Below are positions 34,796-37,767 of a stretch of 37,767 nucleotides of DNA, in pieces (position 1 is the stretch's first letter; the number at the start of each line of letters is the position of its first letter). Both the position numbers and the translations under genes were made by a program. The stretch is from Bacteroidota bacterium (GTDB taxonomy: Bacteria; Bacteroidota; Bacteroidia; Chitinophagales; Chitinophagaceae), in the NCBI GenBank assembly GCA_030706685.1, contig JAUZOA010000053.1, forward strand, positions 1-37,767, read 5' to 3'. The notes below the pieces were generated by a model, which did not search any database, was not told the origin of the DNA, and saw only the letters and a list, made by a program, of their open reading frames with translations.

Positions 34796-34830
34796 AGACC
34801 GATTCTTTCGGACTTCCCGGCTTCCGGTCT
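34796..34830 (+). terminator. Possible terminator/stem-loop before the permease gene
   Basis: AGACCG (34796-34801) pairs with CGGTCT (34825-34830), and CTTTTTCCC follows. The loop (23 bases) is pyrimidine-rich with GGACTTCCCGG, the complement of the purine repeat family. The loop is long, so this may be the repeat element rather than a true terminator. The remainder of the gap from 34687 has CCGG/GGAGGG fragments of the same kind. Confidence 0.35.
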
Positions 34831-34853
34831 CTTTTTCCCACTTAAATAAAATC

Positions 34854-34885
34854 TTTCCTCCCTCGACCAACTTCTGGTAAATTTG
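34854..34885 (+). promoter_or_regulatory. Promoter of the MacB-like permease, possibly leaderless
   Basis: TAAATTTG (34878-34885) is a perfect -7 element, and TTTC at 34854-34857 lies 20 bases upstream as a near -33 element. The ATG begins at 34890, only 5 bases after the box, where transcription itself should start. Confidence 0.55.
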
Positions 34886-34889
34886 TACT

Positions 34890-36143
34890 ATGATTCGCCG
34901 CACGATAGAAATCATTGGCAGCAGTTTTAAAATGGCGCTGCAGGAATTGTGGAAGAATAAACTCCGCACTTTTCTTTCTTTATTCGGCGTCACGATCGGT
35001 ATCTTTTGCATCATCGGTGTTCTCGCGGTCGTCAATAGCCTGGAACATAATATCACGAATGAAATAAAATCAATGGGCTCTAATTCCATTTACATTGATA
35101 AATGGGAATGGACAGGTGGCGGCCCCGATTATCCCTGGTGGAAATATGTAAACCGTCCCTCACCCAAGTACGCGGAGATGCGTGAAATAAGAGAAAGAAC
35201 GTCGAGCGCCGAGTATATAGCTTTTAAGATCGAAATACAGGATAATGCAGAATATGCCGGTAATACCCTTTCCAATGTGCATGTGTATGGTATCTCCGAA
35301 GATTTTGACAATATTCAACCGGTAGAGATCCAATACGGCCGCTATATTTCCGATGCTGAATTTGACAGGGGTGTAAATGTAGCCGTGATCGGGAATGAAA
35401 TAGGGGAAAAATTATTCGGATCGCCAGAACTGGCAGTTGGCAAGGAGATCACTATAAGGGGCAAAAAGCTGGTAGTAGCCGGCGTCATCAAAAAACAGGG
35501 AAAACAGATGATTGGCGGCTGGGAATTTGACCAGAGCGTTATCATATCTTACAAGTTTGCCCGAAACATCATGGATGAAAGAAGGGCCGATCCTTTCATT
35601 ATGGTAAAAGGCTGGGACAACCTGACCAGCAAGGCCGTGAAAGATGAGTTGTCAGGAACCATGAGAGCTATCCGGAGAATAAGCCCTACCAAGGACCCTA
35701 ATTTTTCATTGAATGATATCAATGACCTGAGCGATTCCATTAGTTCCGCATTTGTCGGACTCAATATCGGCGCTATTGTGATCGGTGGCATCAGCCTCAT
35801 CGTCGGGCTTTTCGGGGTTGCGAATATCATGTTCGTAACCGTTCGTGAACGAACCGGCCAGATCGGTTTGAAAAAAGCTTTAGGGGCCAAAAAAAGGGTG
35901 ATATTGAGTGAATTTCTTCTCGAGTCGGCTTTCCTTTGTATCATCGGCGGAATAATCGGGTTGACATTGGTCTTTCTCCTCACTATTATACTCAGCGGCG
36001 CATTGGAATTTCCGGTTTACGTATCCGTAGCTAATATGGCCTGGACTTTTATTATCTGTGTCCTGGTTGGTATTATTGCCGGTATCATACCAGCTTACAA
36101 AGCCGCGCAGATGGATCCGGTGGTGGCGATCAGGAGTAAGTAA
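34890..36143 (+). CDS. ABC transporter permease, MacB/FtsX type
   Basis: The 417-residue protein has the MacB architecture. An N-terminal helix (about 29-49, TFLSLFGVTIGIFCIIGVLAVV) is followed by a periplasmic MacB_PCD domain (about 50-280) and three C-terminal FtsX helices (IGAIVIGGISLIVGLFGVAN, LESAFLCIIGGIIGLTLVFL and WTFIICVLVGIIAGIIPAYKAA). The coupling segment VRERTGQIGLKKALGAKKR is typical. No ATPase domain is fused and no ATPase gene adjoins, so the partner is elsewhere. It probably forms part of a peptide, antibiotic or lipoprotein exporter. The start is either ATG 34890 or ATG 34932. Confidence 0.92.
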   Translation: MIRRTIEIIGSSFKMALQELWKNKLRTFLSLFGVTIGIFCIIGVLAVVNSLEHNITNEIKSMGSNSIYIDKWEWTGGGPDYPWWKYVNRPSPKYAEMREIRERTSSAEYIAFKIEIQDNAEYAGNTLSNVHVYGISEDFDNIQPVEIQYGRYISDAEFDRGVNVAVIGNEIGEKLFGSPELAVGKEITIRGKKLVVAGVIKKQGKQMIGGWEFDQSVIISYKFARNIMDERRADPFIMVKGWDNLTSKAVKDELSGTMRAIRRISPTKDPNFSLNDINDLSDSISSAFVGLNIGAIVIGGISLIVGLFGVANIMFVTVRERTGQIGLKKALGAKKRVILSEFLLESAFLCIIGGIIGLTLVFLLTIILSGALEFPVYVSVANMAWTFIICVLVGIIAGIIPAYKAAQMDPVVAIRSK

Positions 36144-36150
36144 GGCCCCT

Positions 36151-36163
36151 CCCCCTCAGGGGG
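36151..36163. repeat. CCCCCT-C-AGGGGG palindrome
   Basis: A perfect 6-base-arm palindrome with a one-base centre, 8 bases after the permease stop; GGCCCCT precedes it. It is similar to the element inside the mqnA start at 24610. Confidence 0.5.
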
Positions 36164-36180
36164 CTTACGAAGTCTCTTCT

Positions 36181-36188
36181 TATTTTTG
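36181..36188 (+). promoter_or_regulatory. Candidate -7 box for tsaD
   Basis: TATTTTTG is a perfect TAnnTTTG match 22 bases before the GTG start. There is no TTTG at the -33 distance. Confidence 0.4.
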
Positions 36189-36209
36189 CAACTTCATTTA
36201 AATAGATAG

Positions 36210-37286
36210 GTGCCAATTACAATTATAGCAATAGAATCCAGTTGCGATGAAACAGCAGCCGCGGTCTGCGTGGATGGAAAAATTTTGTCCAATTTTATTG
36301 CCAGCCAGAAAGTACATGAGCAATATGGAGGAGTAGTCCCGGAACTGGCGAGCCGTGCGCATATGCAAAACATCGTTCCGGTAGTGGATGCAGCTCTAAA
36401 GATGGCTGCAAAAAATCTTCCATCTCCGGTCTTTCATCTTCCATCAATAGACGCTATCGCTTTTACTCAATCTCCGGGTTTGATTGGTTCATTATTGGTA
36501 GGAGCGCAATTTGCCAAATCGCTTTCACTGGCGCTGGACAAACCGCTGATCGCGGTCCATCACATGCAGGCGCACGTGCTCGCGAATCTTATCGCTGACC
36601 CTAAACCATCATTTCCTTTTTTATGCCTGACGGTCAGTGGTGGTCATACCCAGATCGTATTGTGTGAGTCGCCTGTAAAAATGAAAGTGATTGGCGAAAC
36701 AATTGACGATGCCGCCGGCGAAGCTTTTGACAAATCCGCCAAACTCCTGGGTTTGCCTTACCCGGGCGGGCCGCTGATCGATAAATATGCGCAGCAGGGA
36801 GACCCCAATCGTTTTACATTTCCTGAACCCCAGATACCCGGGTTAGACTTTAGTTTCAGCGGGCTCAAAACTTCTATTCTTTATTTTTTACAAAATGCCG
36901 GTAAAAGCCATGTCTATAAAGAGGAGTTCCTGGCTACTGAAGAAGAAAAGAAACATTTCGTTAAAGATAACCTTGCCGATATATGCGCTTCCATCCAGCA
37001 TCGCATTATCACCATTTTACTCAATAAACTAAAAAAAACAGCTATACAAACAGGCGTAAAAGATATTTGTATTGCCGGCGGTGTATCCGCAAACAGCGGG
37101 TTGAGAAAATCTTTTGAAGAAAACGGGAAGAAATATGGATGGAATACGTTTATTCCGGCTTTTGAATATTGTACAGATAACGCTGCGATGATCGCCATTA
37201 CGGGATATTATAAATACCTGGCCGGTGATTTTGCTGATCTGTCAGTGAGTTCATCGGCGAGGGCTGAATGGCGGGAAGGCTGTTAG
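36210..37286 (+). CDS. tsaD: tRNA N6-threonylcarbamoyladenosine synthase subunit
   Basis: The 358-residue ASKHA-fold enzyme transfers the threonylcarbamoyl group to A37 of ANN-reading tRNAs. It has IAIESSCDETAAAV, the metal ligands His118 and His122 in HHMQAH, LTVSGGHTQIVL, the DDAAGEAFDKSAKLLG stretch, and the C-terminal CTDNAAMIAITGY metal site. The start is GTG at 36210. It is slightly longer than E. coli TsaD (337). The stop codon falls inside the left arm of an inverted repeat. The TrmN6-type tRNA methyltransferase gene begins 72 bases downstream, placing two tRNA-modification genes together. Confidence 0.97.
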   Translation: MPITIIAIESSCDETAAAVCVDGKILSNFIASQKVHEQYGGVVPELASRAHMQNIVPVVDAALKMAAKNLPSPVFHLPSIDAIAFTQSPGLIGSLLVGAQFAKSLSLALDKPLIAVHHMQAHVLANLIADPKPSFPFLCLTVSGGHTQIVLCESPVKMKVIGETIDDAAGEAFDKSAKLLGLPYPGGPLIDKYAQQGDPNRFTFPEPQIPGLDFSFSGLKTSILYFLQNAGKSHVYKEEFLATEEEKKHFVKDNLADICASIQHRIITILLNKLKKTAIQTGVKDICIAGGVSANSGLRKSFEENGKKYGWNTFIPAFEYCTDNAAMIAITGYYKYLAGDFADLSVSSSARAEWREGC

Positions 37287-37351
37287 CTATTAGCCGAAAC
37301 CGTGCATTGAAAAATATTGTCATAAACGAGCCCGGCTAATAGCTAAAAGCC
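37278..37351. repeat. Inverted repeat with TTAGCTATTAGC arms over the tsaD stop
   Basis: The left arm 37278-37296 and right arm 37333-37351 are 19-base inverted copies with one mismatch, and a 36-base loop lies between. The tsaD stop TAG is inside the left arm. The right arm ends 6 bases before the next ATG. No T-tract follows, so a terminator role is doubtful. Confidence 0.7.
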
Positions 37352-37357
37352 TTTCAA

Positions 37358-37767
37358 ATGGCAAACAATTATTTCCAATTCAAACAATTCATTATCCACC
37401 AGGATCGTTGCGCCATGAAAGTGACCACGGATGCCTGTTTGTTCGGGGCCTGGGCAGCCAAAAGAATCAGGAATTCCGGGGACCGAACCCTGAATATGCT
37501 TGATATAGGAACAGGCACAGGTTTATTAAGCCTGATGATAGCGCAGCAATGTGATGCATTGATTGATGCAATTGAAATAGATAAGGTGGCAGCCGGGCAG
37601 GCAGAAGAGAATGTTACTTCCTCACCCTGGAAAGAAAAGATCAGGATTACACAAGGTGATATAAAATATTTTGCGAAAAGTTCTTCCTCACGGTATGATA
37701 TTGTCATTTGCAATCCCCCGTTTTATGAAAACGAATTGGTATCCCCTAGCCATGAAAAAAATATAGC
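37358..37767 (+). CDS. tRNA1(Val) A37 N6-methyltransferase-like, truncated by window edge
   Basis: An open frame from ATG 37358 runs off the window after 136 codons. It reads FQFKQFIIHQDRCAMKVTTD at the front, the TrmN6 (YfiC) start, then the SAM loop NMLDIGTGTGLLSLMIA at about residues 47-63, the acidic strand IDAIEID, and the NPPFYEN catalytic motif near residue 122, typical of adenine-N6 methyltransferases. TrmN6 methylates A37 of tRNA-Val in E. coli. It follows tsaD on the same strand. The C-terminal part is beyond the window. Confidence 0.88.
   Translation, partial: MANNYFQFKQFIIHQDRCAMKVTTDACLFGAWAAKRIRNSGDRTLNMLDIGTGTGLLSLMIAQQCDALIDAIEIDKVAAGQAEENVTSSPWKEKIRITQGDIKYFAKSSSSRYDIVICNPPFYENELVSPSHEKNI

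Overview
The window looks like a chromosomal segment of a member of the Bacteroidota, most likely the Chitinophagaceae or a close relative. The evidence is type IX secretion (T9SS) C-terminal sorting domains of both type A and type B, a YfhO-family giant membrane protein, a propeller/Y_Y_Y histidine kinase paired with a LytTR regulator, an MqnA of the futalosine menaquinone route, promoters of the TTTG-N19-TAnnTTTG kind and almost no Shine-Dalgarno sequences. No phage, transposase, rRNA or CRISPR was seen. The genus assignment is inference.

Layout. 1-420: a 73-bp tandem repeat, then a tRNA-Cys (minus strand) with a clear terminator, and a palindromic divergent promoter region. 447-4966: housekeeping and small-molecule genes (nucleoside phosphorylase, dapF, NUDIX hydrolase, a YhhQ-type queuosine-precursor transporter with a small membrane protein, a GT4 glycosyltransferase). 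5261-9674: YfhO-family protein and two GT2 glycosyltransferases; the convergent YfhO/GT2 pair is separated by a near-perfect 34-bp-arm hairpin. 9928-16595: a surface-protein island with two paralogous small exported proteins that carry different T9SS sorting domains, a membrane sensor kinase with its LytTR regulator, and an adhesin-like secreted protein, closed by a strong terminator. 16738-23783: a glycan module with an FkbM methyltransferase, a second methyltransferase-like protein, a GT6 (ABO blood-group family) glycosyltransferase, a ColD-like PLP 3-dehydratase, a GT11 alpha-1,2-fucosyltransferase and, convergent to these, gmd and fcl for GDP-fucose. 23828-26108: mqnA and purB, divergent. 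26227-31167: a 1646-residue T9SS surface protein built of nested domains. 31336-37767: a lipoprotein, prfC (RF3), a darcynin-family protein, a pyridoxamine-phosphate-oxidase-like protein, a MacB-type permease, tsaD and the 5' part of a TrmN6-type methyltransferase cut by the window edge.

How the genes fit together. The most interesting unit is 18835-23783. Gmd makes GDP-4-keto-6-deoxymannose. Fcl turns this into GDP-L-fucose, while the ColD-like enzyme could divert the same intermediate to a 3,6-dideoxy sugar. GT11 would attach the sugar alpha-1,2 to galactose (H-antigen type), and GT6 enzymes of bacteria add alpha-1,3-Gal or GalNAc to such an acceptor. The locus therefore has the parts for a human A/B-antigen-like surface glycan, or a colitose analogue of it. 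This is an inference from family membership and gene order. No flippase or polymerase gene is present in the window.

Another recurrent theme is that the longer intergenic gaps are filled with short palindromic or tandem elements of several unrelated families, some of them reaching into stop codons or, at mqnA, into the coding start.
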